Of a stretch of 64,000 nt of DNA, positions 1 to 37,983 are shown one piece after another (the stretch's first letter is position 1; every line of letters begins with the position of its first letter). Both the position numbers and the translations under genes were made by a program. Below the pieces are notes generated by a model, which was not told where the DNA came from, did not search any database, and saw nothing but the letters and a program-made list of their open reading frames with translations. Source of the DNA: Halichoerus grypus (taxonomy: Eukaryota > Chordata > Mammalia > Carnivora > Phocidae); assembly GCF_964656455.1 (NCBI RefSeq), contig NC_135718.1:145992262-146056261 (forward strand), in the 5' to 3' direction.

Positions 1-189
1 CAAGTGGAATGGGTGGGAGGTGAGGAACGAGGGAACCAGTGCAGACAACTCACTGGAGTGGAGGGTTTTATGTCCTTTTCTTTCATCTGATGCTTTCTGA
101 TGCTTTCCTTTCATCTGATGCTTTCCCAGGGCTCTCTCCATAAAGCTGATGGGAAGGGTCCAGTGGAGAGTGAGAGGCTGGATGTTTCA

Positions 190-660
190 GGGATCAAGGG
201 CAGAGCGGGGATGGCGGAGTTGCCGAAGAGCACAGAAGGGAGGGGAGGACGGCTTTCTCCGGGGCCAGGGAGAGCTCCTCCGTCGCAACCGGAGGGAAGG
301 CAAGAAAGCGGACGGGGCCGCGCACGTCCAGGTGGGCAGTACCTGGAGGGGAGGCGGGGCCGCCCCGCTGACCGCCTTACAGCCGCGTCCACCCTGGGCA
401 GCACGACCCTTCAGCCCCTCGGCACCCGCGAAGAACCCGAGCCTTGACAGTACGGTGACGCCGGTGCCGCCAGCAGGGGGCAGAACTGGGCCAGGAACCA
501 GGTCCCTCTGCCGCTCCTGCCCGAGCTCACCCCAGGGGCAGCCTGTCCCCCTCTGCAGTTCAGCGGAAGGTGGCCGGGACCCGGTGTCTCCGCGTGTCCC
601 CGGATTCGAACTGAGGTCTACCAGACCCCAAAGCCCAAGATCTTTCCCCTGCCCGCCGGC
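190..660. promoter_or_regulatory. CpG-rich block containing a CTCF-like motif
   Basis: GC-rich with frequent CpG (for example GGCGGGGCCGCCCCGCTGAC near 352). A strong CTCF-type site lies at 470-483. Overlapping open frames here (up to 174 codons) have no recognisable protein similarity. A promoter, enhancer or insulator is plausible; no transcript can be defined. Confidence 0.5.
467..484 (+). promoter_or_regulatory. CTCF-like binding motif
   Basis: CCAGCAGGGGGCAG at 470-483 matches every position of the core consensus CCASYAGRKGGCRS, on the plus strand. It is a motif match only, strengthened by its CpG-rich setting. Confidence 0.6.
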
Positions 661-2380
661 CCCCTGCGTTTGATCTGGAAGGGAAGAGACGCAAGGCTGG
701 CGGGGAGCCCACTAAATGGGACTTTGTCTGAGCTAGTAAATTCGTCCTGCAAACCAGGTATCTTGGTGGTGGGGTTAGGATGCATTTTCTTCATCCTTCT
801 TTTCAGTCCTCACCCCACCACACTCCTCCATCCCAGAACAACCTAAACAGCACTGGTAGCCCCCGTCGTATCGCCAAGTGGCCGAGCACCTGACCCAATG
901 CCATCTCTGCACGGCTGGTGCACATTATCTCCGGACTCAAAATTGCAGTCCTTCCATGGAGTCCACCCAAAAGCCCGGCAATCTAATTAAAAACCTACCC
1001 AAGAGAAGGCTACTTGGTGTGGGATAGGATCAATATCCAGGAGATGAATTTGTTACAATGATTTTAATGAGTGCATTCCATTGGGCCCACAGAAGTCTGG
1101 CAGGCATTCACTACTGAGCTGCCCACCCACTTTCTGAGCTGTCTACCCTAAGACTTTTCCATCTGGGATGGTGAGAAGGGTTGTGTGTCCTGAGTTATTG
1201 TGGAGGATGCTACAGCCCCTCCCACCAAGGATCCAGGCAAATGGGAGGAGAGGGTCAGCTGGGACCAGAGCCCCTGACCCCAGCATCCCAGGTTTACTAA
1301 AGCCCTCCTGTCTGTGCCCTGGGTTCCTGCTGGCCTCCCCATTCAACTGGGGGAAAGGGGCTTGGCGGGGAGTGGGGTGGAAGAGCTCAGACGCCTGGGC
1401 CAGGTGGCCAGCTTCATGTAAATCTGTGTTGGGTTTATAAAGCAACATGAACAGCATCCTGCTTCCTGCCCCCTCTCCTTCTTTAGCTTTGTTCTTCCCT
1501 CCCTCTGGGTTTCTGCTGGCCCTGGGGATCCTATCCCCCACCTTCCACCTCTAGCTGGGTTGTGGGTGGGTATAAGGAGGGACCAGATCAGAGGGAGGAC
1601 CCTCCACCTTCTTCCCTCCTTCCCTGTCCTGACCCACCACCACCACCACCACCACCCCTGGGGTCTGCTCTAAAGAGCCCACCTTTACCTTGGACAAATT
1701 CAGAAAGCCGCTTTGCCCTCTGTTTTAGGTGGTGGGTTGGTTGGCTAGGTTACATCCGTGTTTGCACTTAGTTTGTTTTGTCTTTTGTTTTGTTTTTTAA
1801 CTTTCTTTGACCAGCCTTCACAGTAGGAAACAAAAACCATGGGGAGTCTCAAACCCCACAACCGCAATGTGCCTTCTGCCAACCACTGTACTACACCATG
1901 TGGCAAGCCCCTCCCCCTCCTGGGCCAATGCTTCCCTGTCTTCAGAATGAACCGGGCCTAGATGAGCTTGGAAGTCCCTCCTAGCCCTGGCACCCTCATA
2001 CCCTCTGACCTTGAGTTTGACTTTGGGGACATAGATGGCCTCCTCCCAGGAGGAGAGGATGTGGGACAGTGATCCCAAGAAGAGGGCGAGAGAGGGTGGG
2101 AGCCCCTGCCCCAAGCCAACGGGAGGAGCTATCCCTCCTGCTTACTCCAGCCCTAGGGCTGCCCTAGACTCATCTGGAGAGAATGAGGGCAGGGGTGAGC
2201 AAAGGAAACTGTCACCTTAAAACAAAAAGAACATAGAACAGCCAAGGGACGCTGCTGAGACTTCTATTTTCCATCTTATCCTCTCCCTCCACCCAAACTG
2301 GACCGTAGGATGCCTTCCCTCCCTATCATGTTTGTTTCTGGCACTTCACAATTTCCTAGCACTTTCAAGTTCATTGTTGG
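661..2380. other. Intergenic sequence without recognised genes
   Basis: Mixed-composition DNA. It contains a short (CAC)n tract at about 1636-1657 and T-rich sequence at 1770-1800. Open frames of 60-130 codons show no recognisable domains. No SINE of the carnivore type was seen. Confidence 0.5.
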
Positions 2381-2470
2381 GTTGAATCCCCCAAACTGCT
2401 CTGAGATAGAGCCAAAATGATCACCTCCATTTCACAGGTGGTGAATGCGTACATGGGCTATAAAGCCCCA
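2381..2470 (+). repeat. MIR-like fragment
   Basis: A decayed stretch centred on CATTTCACAGGTGGTGAA resembles the MIR core region. Weak, from pattern only. Confidence 0.35.
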
Positions 2471-2861
2471 TCAGGAGGGATGGGGATGAGGAGGGGGCAT
2501 AAGATTTGGTGGAAAGGCCTCCCAGACTTTTTCTTCTAAGACCATGCTACACAAAAGCAGACTGAAGTCTTTATAGGATGTCCACCCTCCTTAGCTTTCC
2601 TTCACCTTGTCCTTTATCTTTATAGCCTTTATCCTACAGATCACAAGTTAGAACTGAGATAAGGAGAGGCTCTATTTTTCTATCACATCTCTCCTCCTGC
2701 TGGGACGTGCTGGGGATTCATCATTTGGTCTGGGGAAGAGGTGGGGGGAAAGCAAGTGAAAATCGCTGGTGCGGTCTGCTAACCAGAGACAGACAGGGTC
2801 AAGGGAATGAAGGAAGCCTTGCTTCTGCCTTAACTGAAAGCCTGACTGCATTTGTTACTGA

Positions 2862-3185
2862 GAAATTGTGTCCCCTCAAAATTCTTGGGTGCAAGCCCTA
2901 ACCCCCAGTCTTCCCAGAGGTGATCAAGTTAAAGCGAGGTGGGCCCTAATCCAATAGGACTGGTGTCCTTATAAAGAGGGGGAATTTGAAATGACACGCA
3001 CAGAGGGAAGAGGATGTTAAGAAACACAGGGAGAAGCCGGCCATCTACAAGTGCCAAGGAGAGAGGCTGGGATGGGTCCTTCCCTCAGAGCCCTCCAAAA
3101 GGAAACAACCCTGCCCATGTCTTGAACTGGACTTGTAGCCTCCAGAACCATGAGACAATGCAAAGGGTGTAAACAAAATTCCAGC
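2862..3185 (+). repeat. MaLR (MLT1/MST-type) solo LTR, plus orientation
   Basis: It carries the hallmark order of MaLR LTRs: TTGTGTCCCCTCAAAATTC, CAAGCCCTAACCCCCAG, GGGCCCTAATCCAATAGGAC, GTCCTTATAAAGAGG and GTAGCCTCCAGAACCATGAG. It is an ancient LVR-like LTR fragment of the ERVL-MaLR class with no coding content. The exact subfamily is not determined. Confidence 0.7.
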
Positions 3186-3289
3186 TTGGATGGAGAGGCA
3201 GTGGAAGTGGAATTGAGATGAGAAACCTTCTCCCCAAGCACCTCCCCGATTTCTCCTGGCTTACAGAATGAACACAGATGTCAGTCATT

Positions 3290-3345
3290 CTGCATTTACT
3301 GAGCACCTACTGTGTGCTACACACAAAACCCTTAGGGCTCAAAGA
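3290..3345 (+). repeat. L2/MIR-type ancient repeat fragment
   Basis: GAGCACCTACTGTGTGCTAC is a common ancient mammalian repeat signature. Short and diverged. Confidence 0.4.
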
Positions 3346-4171
3346 GCTGACACTCTTAACAGGGAGAGACAAAAAAAAGAACAATAAAGCACATTAATAG
3401 GAAAAAAGGTTCACATAGTATGGGGTAAAATGGAGGGGGTAAGGACTATGGTGCAGTTTCAAATAGAGGGTCAGGAAAGGTTTTGTTGAGCAAGTGAACG
3501 TGAGCAGACAGTGGTAGGAGGTAAGGGAGAGAGGCCCGCAGACCACTGGGCAGCAGGACCTTCATTCTGTCCTTTCTGCGGGAATGGGTCATGCTGTGAC
3601 CCTAACTTCATTCCCTCAATAAACAGTTCTTTAAGCAAAAAAGAATGAGGCATAGTTTCATGATCCCAGACAGAGCTTTACTTATCCACCCTATCTCCAA
3701 AGTCTAGAGCAATGCAAGTACTCAATAAATACTGTTAAATCAATTAACTCATCCATAATCAATAACTTATTTAACGTATGAGAAGCAGAGACACCCCCTC
3801 ACAACTTCCCAGTAAGTACTAAACTTGATACAATGTGTCATATAAACAATGGCTCCGAGGCTTTTTTCACATGTAAAAGAACCACTCAGAATACGATCAG
3901 AACATGATTTCAGTTTTGCGTTTTCCCTTCCAGCCCCATCTGTACGCATAACTTACGCAGGTATGATTTAGTGTTTTGTAATCATAAACATAGGAGTTTG
4001 ACATAAGGGGGCCTTTTTTAATGCTTGTCATATTGTAGGCATTTTTCTCTAACATTTCATAGTCTTTCCGATTATAACTGGTAATGGATGCATGAGGTCA
4101 GTTTTCAGACTGCCAGCTAAAGCAATATTGCTTCCAATGTCCCTGAACTAAGACAAGCCAGGTAACGGGTA
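3346..4171. other. Intergenic, AT-rich, no gene seen
   Basis: No SINE, long frame or RNA gene was seen before the tRNA-Thr gene. Confidence 0.5.
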
Positions 4172-4244
4172 GGCTCCATAGCTCAGTGGTTAGAGCACTG
4201 GTCTTGTAAACCAGGGGTCGCGAGTTCGATCCTCGCTGGGGCCT
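4172..4244 (+). tRNA. tRNA-Thr (anticodon UGU)
   Basis: A 73-nt gene that folds as a complete cloverleaf. The acceptor stem is GGCTCCA with TGGGGCC (one G-T pair) and the discriminator is T. The D stem is GCTC/GAGC, the anticodon stem CTGGT/ACCAG around loop CTTGTAA, and the T stem GCGAG/CTCGC. The anticodon TGT at 4205-4207 reads ACA (threonine). The A box TAGCTCAGTGG and B box GTTCGATCC match RNA polymerase III consensus. A run of about 14 T follows at 4261. Unlike the SINEs, it has no CCA or A tail and no TSD. I recall a human tRNA-Thr-TGT gene in the same 1q41 region, which would make this a syntenic functional locus. Confidence 0.95.
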
Positions 4245-4259
4245 CTTGTTCACTTCTGC

Positions 4260-4275
4260 CTTTTTTTTTTTTTAG
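4260..4275 (+). terminator. Pol III T-run terminator of the tRNA-Thr gene
   Basis: An uninterrupted run of about 14 T begins at 4261, 17 nt after the mature 3' end of the tRNA. Runs of four or more T on the sense strand terminate RNA polymerase III. Confidence 0.85.
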
Positions 4276-4429
4276 TTCTTCCCTTCACGGAACAGAAATT
4301 CCAAAATAGAAAAGCGATTTCTGAAAACGTTAGTTCTGGCAGGAGTAAAAATTACTCCTCCTGAAATGCAAATGATGGGCGTCCTTCTAGTGAGTTAGAG
4401 GTGACCCGGAAGAGAAAATCCTGGACCGA

Positions 4430-4960
4430 CACAAAGAGCAGGAAAAAGAAGGAAAGCCGTCCTCGGCGACCCCAGCGCTACCGGGACGTGGGACGCGGTC
4501 CTCGACAAAGGAGACGCAGGGCTCGTTTCCAACGCCCTGCAAGTCGAGCCCCAACCCCGCATTAGAAGCTCGGGGGCGTCGGCGGCGGGTTCCCGGGGCG
4601 GTGGGCGGGGCGGGCCTGGGGCGCTGCCGGGGGGCGGGGCCGGCGCTGCGCCTGCAGTGACGCCGCGCGGCCGGCGGGCGGCGCTATCGCGCCGGCTCCC
4701 ACTCGCCTCCCGGGAGGAGGGCGAGGGCGCGTCCCGCCGCTCGCCCTGCCCGGCCCCGAGCGCGGCCAGCGTGGCCGGGGCGGAAGCCGCGCGGTGGCCG
4801 CCACGTGGCAGCCGCGCCCCTGCGCCCAGCCCCGCTCGGAGGGCCTGCCCCTGCAGAGGGAGGAGGAGCGGCTCCCGAAAGTAAACAGCCCCCGGCTGCT
4901 GGAAAGCCAGTGTGTGCAGCGGCTCTCCTTTCTCCGTGGTTCCCTGAATTCCAGAACGCC
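4430..4960. promoter_or_regulatory. Dense CpG island, orphan promoter candidate
   Basis: Extremely GC- and CpG-rich sequence with several GC boxes (GGGGCGGGG around 4600-4640), a CAGTGACGC motif near 4656 and CGCG clusters. It starts about 190 bp after the tRNA-Thr gene and ends about 3.3 kb before the HHIPL2 3' end. Open frames on both strands (up to 211 codons on minus) look like composition effects: low-complexity Ala/Pro/Arg/Gly with no recognised domain. It may be the promoter of an unannotated lncRNA, or simply an open-chromatin island beside the tRNA. Confidence 0.7.
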
Positions 4961-5554
4961 CCGGGACTGCCGCCACCAGAGTCTTTTTCAGAATAGGCGG
5001 ATTTTCCCCACCCTGGATTTCTTTTCCCATATTTCAGGGCCAGGGGCTGATAGCGGACTATCTGCAAAGTAGCCGCTAGCCTCCGCGGCCACTGAGGGTC
5101 TGAAATGGGGCTAATCTGGGTTGGGCTGTCTGCAAGAGTTACAACACATCGGATCTAGAAAATATAGTACCAAAAAGAGAACGTAAACTCTCCCCCATTA
5201 GTAATTTTTAATTGACCACGTGCTGAAATAGTGTTGTAGATATATTGGATTAAATAAAATATGTAATTACATTAATCTTACCTATTTTTTTAATGTGGCT
5301 ACTGGAAAACTTAACATTACATCCATGGCTCCCCTTTGCAACACTCCTATTTCTGTTGGATAGTGTAGCTTTAGAGAGCCTGAGTCCTGTGACCTTGAGT
5401 TCAAGTTAATTCTTAACCTGTGCTCACACCAAGTAAACCGGTGGGCAGTCTCCTTCATGCGTGGGTTTCCCAGAGTCAGTACTGTGTTTGCAAATAAGTA
5501 TGGCATTGGTTGAAGCGAAATTAAATATCTTCCCAACATAATCTTAAATTCCAC

Positions 5555-5656
5555 AGAAGAAGGGAAGGTCTTCCTTCCTTACCTTTCTTTTTCTTTCTCT
5601 TTTTCTTTCTTTCTTCCTTTCTCTCTCTCTTTTCTTTTTTCTTTCTTTCTTTTAAT
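5555..5656. repeat. (TTTC)n/(CTTT)n pyrimidine microsatellite
   Basis: An imperfect CTTT/TTCC tract of about 90 bp abutting an antisense L1 fragment. It may be the degenerated complement of that L1's A-rich tail. Confidence 0.8.
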
Positions 5657-5985
5657 TCTGATCTGAGTATAGTTGACAGTTGCATTCAGGTGTACAACAT
5701 AGTGATTCACCTTCTCTATGCTGTGCTCAGCACAAGTGTATCTACCACCCGTCACCATACAACCCTATTACAACATCATTGACTATATTCCCTAAGCTGT
5801 GTCTTTTAGTCCTGTTATTTATTCAATAACTGGAAACCTGTACCTCCCACCCACCTTCACCCATTTTGCCCCTGCCCCCTCCCCCCCTTCTGGCCACCAC
5901 CACTTTGTTCTCTGTATTTATAGGTCTGATTCTGCTTTTTGTTTATTCATTTGTTTTTTAGATTCCACATCTGAGTGAAATCATA
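5657..5985 (-). repeat. L1 3' UTR fragment, antisense
   Basis: TATAGTTGACAGTTGCATTC, CAACATAGTGATTCACCTTC and the AAACCTGTACCTCCCACCC region are typical of a reverse-oriented mammalian L1 3' UTR. Confidence 0.65.
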
Positions 5986-6863
5986 TGGTATCTGTCTTAA
6001 GAGAATGTATTTCTTAAGTTGAGTTAGCTTTGGGAACGATGGAACTGTCAGACGTTCTATCTTGGCTTGCAAGATGCTAGCTCTGGAAACGCACACTCCT
6101 ACTTTTGTTGGTTACTAGCCCTTCTGTGGTCAGGATAGCTGCTGCTAGGGATGCTGTGGAGGTGAAATGCTCAGAGTGCCCTGACGAAATAGGCCCCACT
6201 GGTGCAAAAACAAGATCCATAGTGATCACAGAAGGGTCAGCACTTCACGGACCCTGAATGCCTTTTTGCAAAACCATTTCAGATCCTCAAATACCATAAT
6301 ACCGAGACTGCTTGCTTTGAGTTACTTGGTCATCAAGTAACAGAGTTAGTAGGAAAAAGATGCCTTTGAAGCATCCCAGTTCTCTCCCTCTAGCATGACC
6401 TGTTCCTTGCAGCCCCTCCCCTAGCCCTCTCCCCCAGCAGGCCTCTAAAAAGAGCAAGCACAAGCATGTGTGCCTTTTTCTGGACTTCTCAACACCTTCG
6501 CCTCTGAGGAAGCCAAAAACATCTAGGCTATGACCTAAATGATTGTTCTTTCAGTACTGGCCCCTTCCTGACGGCTCACGGGCCTTGCCAGCCAATTTCC
6601 AGAAAAGAAAGCCACTTTGCCAGAGGGGAATACACCGCCTCTCCCCACCCCCCCGCCCCAGCTTCCTGGCATTTCAGGGAGACCTGTTCATTTCCCTTCC
6701 CTAGACCCGCCACCCTCCTATGCAAAACCCGTGTGCGGAAGCCTAGAACCTGAAGGACACGGTCCTTTGATGCACGAATTCTGAGCACCTTCCCCCCAGG
6801 GCTCAAAACACTTCCAGGCCAGACCCTATTTGTGCCACATGTCTTAGAAGAAAGACTGTCCAG
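5986..6863. other. Intergenic, no gene seen
   Basis: Unique-looking sequence between an L1 fragment and a SINE. The one longer frame (76 codons, minus) has no recognisable similarity. Confidence 0.5.
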
Positions 6864-7067
6864 GGGGCACCTGGGTGGCTCAGTCCGTTAAGCGGCTGCC
6901 TTTGGCTCAGGTCATGATCCCAGGGTCCTGGGATCAAGCCCCACGTTGGGGTCTTTCCTCAGCTAGGAGCCTGCTTCTCCCTCTCCCACTGCTTGCCTCT
7001 CCACCTGCTTGTGCTCTCCCTCTCTATCTCTATCAAATAAATAAATAAAATCTTAAAAAAAAAAAAA
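6864..7067 (+). mobile_element. CAN-SINE (full length)
   Basis: tRNA-like head with degenerate A and B boxes, CT-rich region, AATAAATAAATAAAATCTT and A15. The TSD is AAGAAAGACTGTCCAG (6848-6863) versus AAGAAAGATTGTACAG (7068-7083). Confidence 0.95.
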
Positions 7068-7083
7068 AAGAAAGATTGTACAG

Positions 7084-8257
7084 AAAAAAATGAGACAAGT
7101 GAGTTCAAATACTTGTTCAAGAGGTCAGTCCAATCTCCCCAAACTCACCTGGCTGACCAGCCATCTTTTGACAATGGATCCAGGGTAGAATTCCTCCCGC
7201 CTTGATGTTGGTGTCTTCATCTGAGAAGACGCTACAAGTGTAAAATACCAGGGCTGGTTCGATCCTGAAGTTCATGCCTATCCTAGAGAGTGTTCATGCG
7301 CGTTACAAAGGTAGGCAAAAGTAAAGAAAAACAAAAGCCATGAGATAGGGCAAAGGAAGCAGCTAAAAAATTTATCTAAAAATGATCTGCAGACAATGAT
7401 GACTAGTGTTTTTTGCAGCACTCTTAAAGGCAGAACAAGAGAAAAGAATCAAAAAGAGGCCTGATGTATTTAGATTAGGTTAGGTTAGCCTGCAAATGAA
7501 GATTGCTAAAGAAAAAAACAGAATCTGCTTCTTCGGAAAACTAAAAAAAATCTGTGCAGGGTTTGGCCACCGTATGGAAAGCAGGGATTACATGACCTCT
7601 GAAGGTCCTCAACAACCCTGGCATTTCATGTTTTTGTTCTTAAACCAAATTGCCTACACCATTCTGGATGATTTGCAGGATTTGGAGAACTTCCTAAAGA
7701 CGGGGATCACTTCCTCTCTTAGCTCTTTTATTCCTCAAATACCTGGTTAAAAGCCACCGACCCTCACCGAGGGCCCTGCAGGGGGGCAGGTGCACGGGAC
7801 ATCGACGGAGGCGTTGGTTCAAGTCCAGCTGTCCCCTCCCTGCTGCGGTCTAGGGCGTGAAGACTCATTTGCCTTCTCTTCAACAGAGGTTACTTGGCAA
7901 CACATATAAGCAGCAAGGTTGTGAGGTTGCAGGTAATTTATATAATCTTGGCACATAAGAAGTACTCAAAATGTAGTTACGTCCATTATGCTGCTGGCCA
8001 AGGCAAGTTAGTGGGCGCCGGAGTTACAGACCAGGACCTGCCTCTAGTCAGTGAGCTACAGCCTGGGGCAAAGGAGAGAACCATTTTTAGAGGGGCTTGC
8101 CTGGAAACATGTCCCTATGGGCCTCCTCCTGGACCTGGGATGAGGCAGGAGAGTGAAGTAGGGTTCTTAGGCAAATGGATGAAGCACACCAGATTTCTGA
8201 ATGCCAGACAAACATCCCAGAGATCAAAGGGTACAGGCCCAATTGAGCAAGTACTGA
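7084..8257. other. Intergenic 3' flank of HHIPL2, no gene seen
   Basis: No recognised coding sequence. A 229-codon plus-strand frame (7894-8583) overlaps the HHIPL2 3' end and has no recognisable domain. Confidence 0.5.
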
Positions 8258-8613
8258 TTTATTACCTTAGGTTGGAGGCACTTATGAAACAAGAGAGATG
8301 CGCAGGGGATTCCAAGGCTTACCACCGCACAAGGTTAGCCGGGGCCCTGGCCACGTGGGCTCTGGTGTCTCCACGGAAGCAGAGAACGAGCATCCGTCCA
8401 TTCAGAGAGCAAAATTCCTGCGGAGAGGACAACCGCGCTGGCCCTAAGTCAGGTTCCCTCTGCCTGCCCCCACCTCCAGCTCCGGCTCCCATACAGCTAA
8501 AGCCCACGTTCGGCAGCGGCACGAGCAGCTTCCCGGCGGCGAGGTGGTTCTCCCCTGGCACGTCCCCTGGGCAGCCACCTTGACAGAAGAGGCCGAGGGA
8601 GACTTTGGCCAGC
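8258..8613 (-). other. HHIPL2: Probable HHIPL2 3' UTR with AATAAA signal
   Basis: The first minus-strand AATAAA after the stop is the complement of 8258-8263, giving a 3' UTR of about 350-380 nt. Cleavage would lie around 8230-8245. No SINE interrupts the stretch. The 3' end is inferred from the hexamer only. Confidence 0.5.
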
Positions 8614-35185
<26,572 letters not shown>

Positions 35186-35925
35186 TTTGGGCTCGGAAAG
35201 ACTCCGGCCGCTGTGTTTGCTCAGGTTGGCTCCCCTGCTGTGCACTAGGTCCCTCCCCGCCCCCACCCCACGCTCTCTACCCCCAGGGTGTTTTCTTCCT
35301 TCCCTCTGTCCCCGCCCCCACCAAGTTCCCTGAGGTGGTTTCTGAGCGGTGTCCCTTCTGCGGTCTGGGTAGTTAAGTGTCTCATATGAAAACAATGAGA
35401 GATGTCCCTGTCCCCTCCAATCCCGTCTAAACGTGAAGCTGGTGCAAGTTCTGACCCCTACTGCTGAGTTATTGGGGTGCATGGCTGCTTAGGAAAAGGT
35501 ACAGTGGTGTCAATGGCAGGCCTGCTGTGATTCATTAAAACTGCCAAGAATTCCTGGGGGTGGGGGGCAGGAAATTCACACTTTGTTTACCGTTTCTTCA
35601 CAAGCCTGAGCTGCCCAGAGTCCCCCGCAGAGAAGTCTCCGGGAAAGAAGACCGCGTATTACGTAGTCCCAGACATTGGAGTGTGCAAGGGCAAGACGCG
35701 GGCGTTCCTGTGGTGCTGAATGGCACCAACGGGACTCCGGCGGGGGGGGGAGACAGGGGGAGGGAGGGGGCGCTGTATGGTCCCTGTGATCTGGAAGGTC
35801 TATCCTTGCAGTGGTAGGAAGAGAAGACAGGCCATGAATCTTGCATCCACAGCAGGAGGAAGAAGAAAGGAGGGAGTGTGGCCTGGTGGAAACAAGGAGT
35901 CAGCAAAGGGCTGACCGAACATCTG
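35186..35925. other. HHIPL2: HHIPL2 5' flank / probable 5' UTR and promoter region
   Basis: The 5' UTR and transcription start must lie upstream of 35185 on the minus strand, but neither a TATA box nor a CpG island marks the start. Composition is moderate, with a G-rich run at about 35740-35775. Confidence 0.35.
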
Positions 35926-35940
35926 GGGTCTTTGTTTTTT

Positions 35941-36136
35941 TGTTTTTTTTTCAAAGATTTTATTTATTTATTTGAGAGAGAGAGAAAGAGAGAGCACATG
36001 AGAGGGGTTAGGGTCAGAGGGAGAAGCAGACTCTCTGCTGAGCAGGGAGCCCGATGTGGGACTCGATCCAGGGACTCCAGGATCATGACTGAGCCGAAGG
36101 CAGTCGCTTAACCAACTGAGCCACCCAGGCGCCCCA
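35941..36136 (-). mobile_element. CAN-SINE, upstream of HHIPL2
   Basis: Minus-oriented, full length. TSD GGGGTCTTTGTTTTT (35925-35940 and 36137-36151). Confidence 0.95.
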
Positions 36137-36286
36137 GGGGTCTTTGTTTTTGCCAAATCTGCACTTGCTCTAGGGGCACACCTCCTCACTTTGTGTATAT
36201 TTCAACATTAGCATTTAAGAATGCGTTTCACTTTATACAGGTTCCTTGCACATAACAGGCCTTTGATAAATATTTCTTAAAAAAGG

Positions 36287-36504
36287 AGCGCCTGGGTGGC
36301 TCAGTGGCTTAAGTGTCGACTCGTGATTTTGGCCCAGGTCATGATCTCAGGGTTGTGAGATCCAGCCAGGCTTGGTGCTGGGCGTGGAGTCTGCGTGAGA
36401 TTCTCCCTCTCCCTCTGCCCCTCCCCCCTCCCTCTGCCCCCCCCCAAGTGTGCTCCCTCTCTTTCTCTCTCTCTCAAAAAATAAATTTTAAAAATGTATA
36501 TATA
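36287..36504 (+). mobile_element. CAN-SINE, intergenic
   Basis: Head GGAGCGCCTGGGTGGCTCAG; CT-rich body; tail AAAATAAATTTTAAAAATG then (TA)n. Confidence 0.9.
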
Positions 36505-37344
36505 TATTTCTTGGATAAGTGGATGAAGGACATGGAGTCCCAAACTCACGCAACCCCAAACCCAGACAGAGGCATGAACCTGGGCACAAGTCTGCAGAGG
36601 CATCAGGTACCTGAGTTCACTTTCCTTCTGGTACATTCCATGGTTCTACTCCACCCCGAAATTTCCTTACGGGCAAAAAGTGCCCTTTGAAATGCAGATG
36701 AAATCAAAGATTCTTCTCAGCCTGGAGGGGCTTCTATGGAGGGCTCCCGCTCACCACCCCAAATAGCCTTTCCAGGGTGTCATCAAGAGGGCCCAAGAAG
36801 CCTCAGTCTAGTCAAGTGTGTGCTCACAATGCTGTGGATGATGAAGGCCCCAGATGGCACTTAAAATACAAGCAAACAACATTTTTATAACTAAGGGAAA
36901 AGTCAGGAGGAGGGAGTAGTTAAGAATAATTGACAACACATCCCTACTTTCCCGTTTGTACTGTTCAATATCATCCCTAGTTGAATATTGCTTTTTAAAA
37001 CATAGTACAGCACCATGATTCACTGGTGACTGTGCTGTTTCCATGGGGTTGTTTGCTGAAAAGTTAGATAATGTCATCGCTCTGGAAGCCTTGGGCGGGT
37101 GGAATGAGAAACACGCGGACCAACTTCAGCCCCCAGATTCACGCACCATGGCCTTCTCAGAAATGGGAGGTAACAGTCTGACCCCATGAGGCGTAAGAAT
37201 GAGTGCATTCTCTCATTCCATGTGGGACCTGAAACTGCTTTTAGATCTTTGACATTTATGTCTCAGTTTTCCCTTTGCCACGAAAAATACTGAGTTCAAA
37301 AGGAATGCCTCCTTCTTGGAAAATAATTCTTAATGACTGTATTT
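36505..37344. other. Intergenic sequence between HHIPL2 and TAF1A, no gene seen
   Basis: Unique-looking DNA with no recognised coding or RNA feature. Confidence 0.45.
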
Positions 37345-37360
37345 AAAGAATTATAGCACA

Positions 37361-37588
37361 GGGGCGCCTGGGTGGCTCAGTCGGTTGAGCGCCCGACTCA
37401 TGGTTTCAGCTCATGTCATGATCTCCTGGGTCGTGGGATTGAGCCCCGAGTCCCCCGAGTCCTGTTCCCAGCTCCACGGGGAATCTGCTTGTCTTCCTTT
37501 CTCCCTCTGCTCCTACCCCCACTCGTGCGCTCCCTCTCTCTCTCTCAAATAAATAAATTAAATTAAAAAAAAAACTGATCCTTTAAAA
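37361..37588 (+). mobile_element. CAN-SINE, intergenic
   Basis: Full length. TSD AAGAATTATAGCACA versus AAAATTATAGCACAG. Confidence 0.93.
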
Positions 37589-37796
37589 AAAATTATAGCA
37601 CAGTGCTAAAAAAAAGAAAAACAACAAAAACCTCGGACATATTAATTCCTGTCCACCCAGGACATGTAAATTCGAAGCAGACCTAACTGTTTTAGGCAGA
37701 GGGATTTCAAAATTAGTGGGAACAGATCAGCTAGCAGGTCCCATCAGACATAGTTACAGCATAAATTTCTGATTATTAAAAGATGCAATATTTCAG

Positions 37797-37983
37797 GGGC
37801 GCCTGGGTGGCTCAGTTGTTAAGCGTCTGCCTTCAGCTCAGGTCATGATCCCAGGGTTCTGGGATCGAGCCGCATAGGGTTCCTGCTCAGCGGGAAGTCT
37901 GCTTCTCCCTCTCCCACTCCCCCTGCTTGTGTTCCCTCTCTCGCTGTGTCTCTCTCTGTCAAATAAAATCTTAAAAAAAAAAA
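37797..37983 (+). mobile_element. CAN-SINE with perfect 19-bp TSD
   Basis: TSD AAAAGATGCAATATTTCAG at 37778-37796 and 37984-38002, identical on both sides. Confidence 0.96.

Noticed and set aside
100..673. Overlapping 115-, 97- and 174-codon frames in the leftmost CpG-rich block
   Set aside because: Three frames on two strands cover the same bases and none resembles a known protein.
4395..5067. 211-, 127-, 92- and 80-codon frames in the CpG island
   Set aside because: Overlapping frames on both strands with Ala/Pro/Arg/Gly low complexity. GC-rich DNA has few stops; no domain or splice structure supports a gene.
7894..8583. 229-codon plus-strand frame near the HHIPL2 3' end
   Set aside because: No recognisable domain or homologue, and it overlaps the HHIPL2 3' UTR on the other strand.
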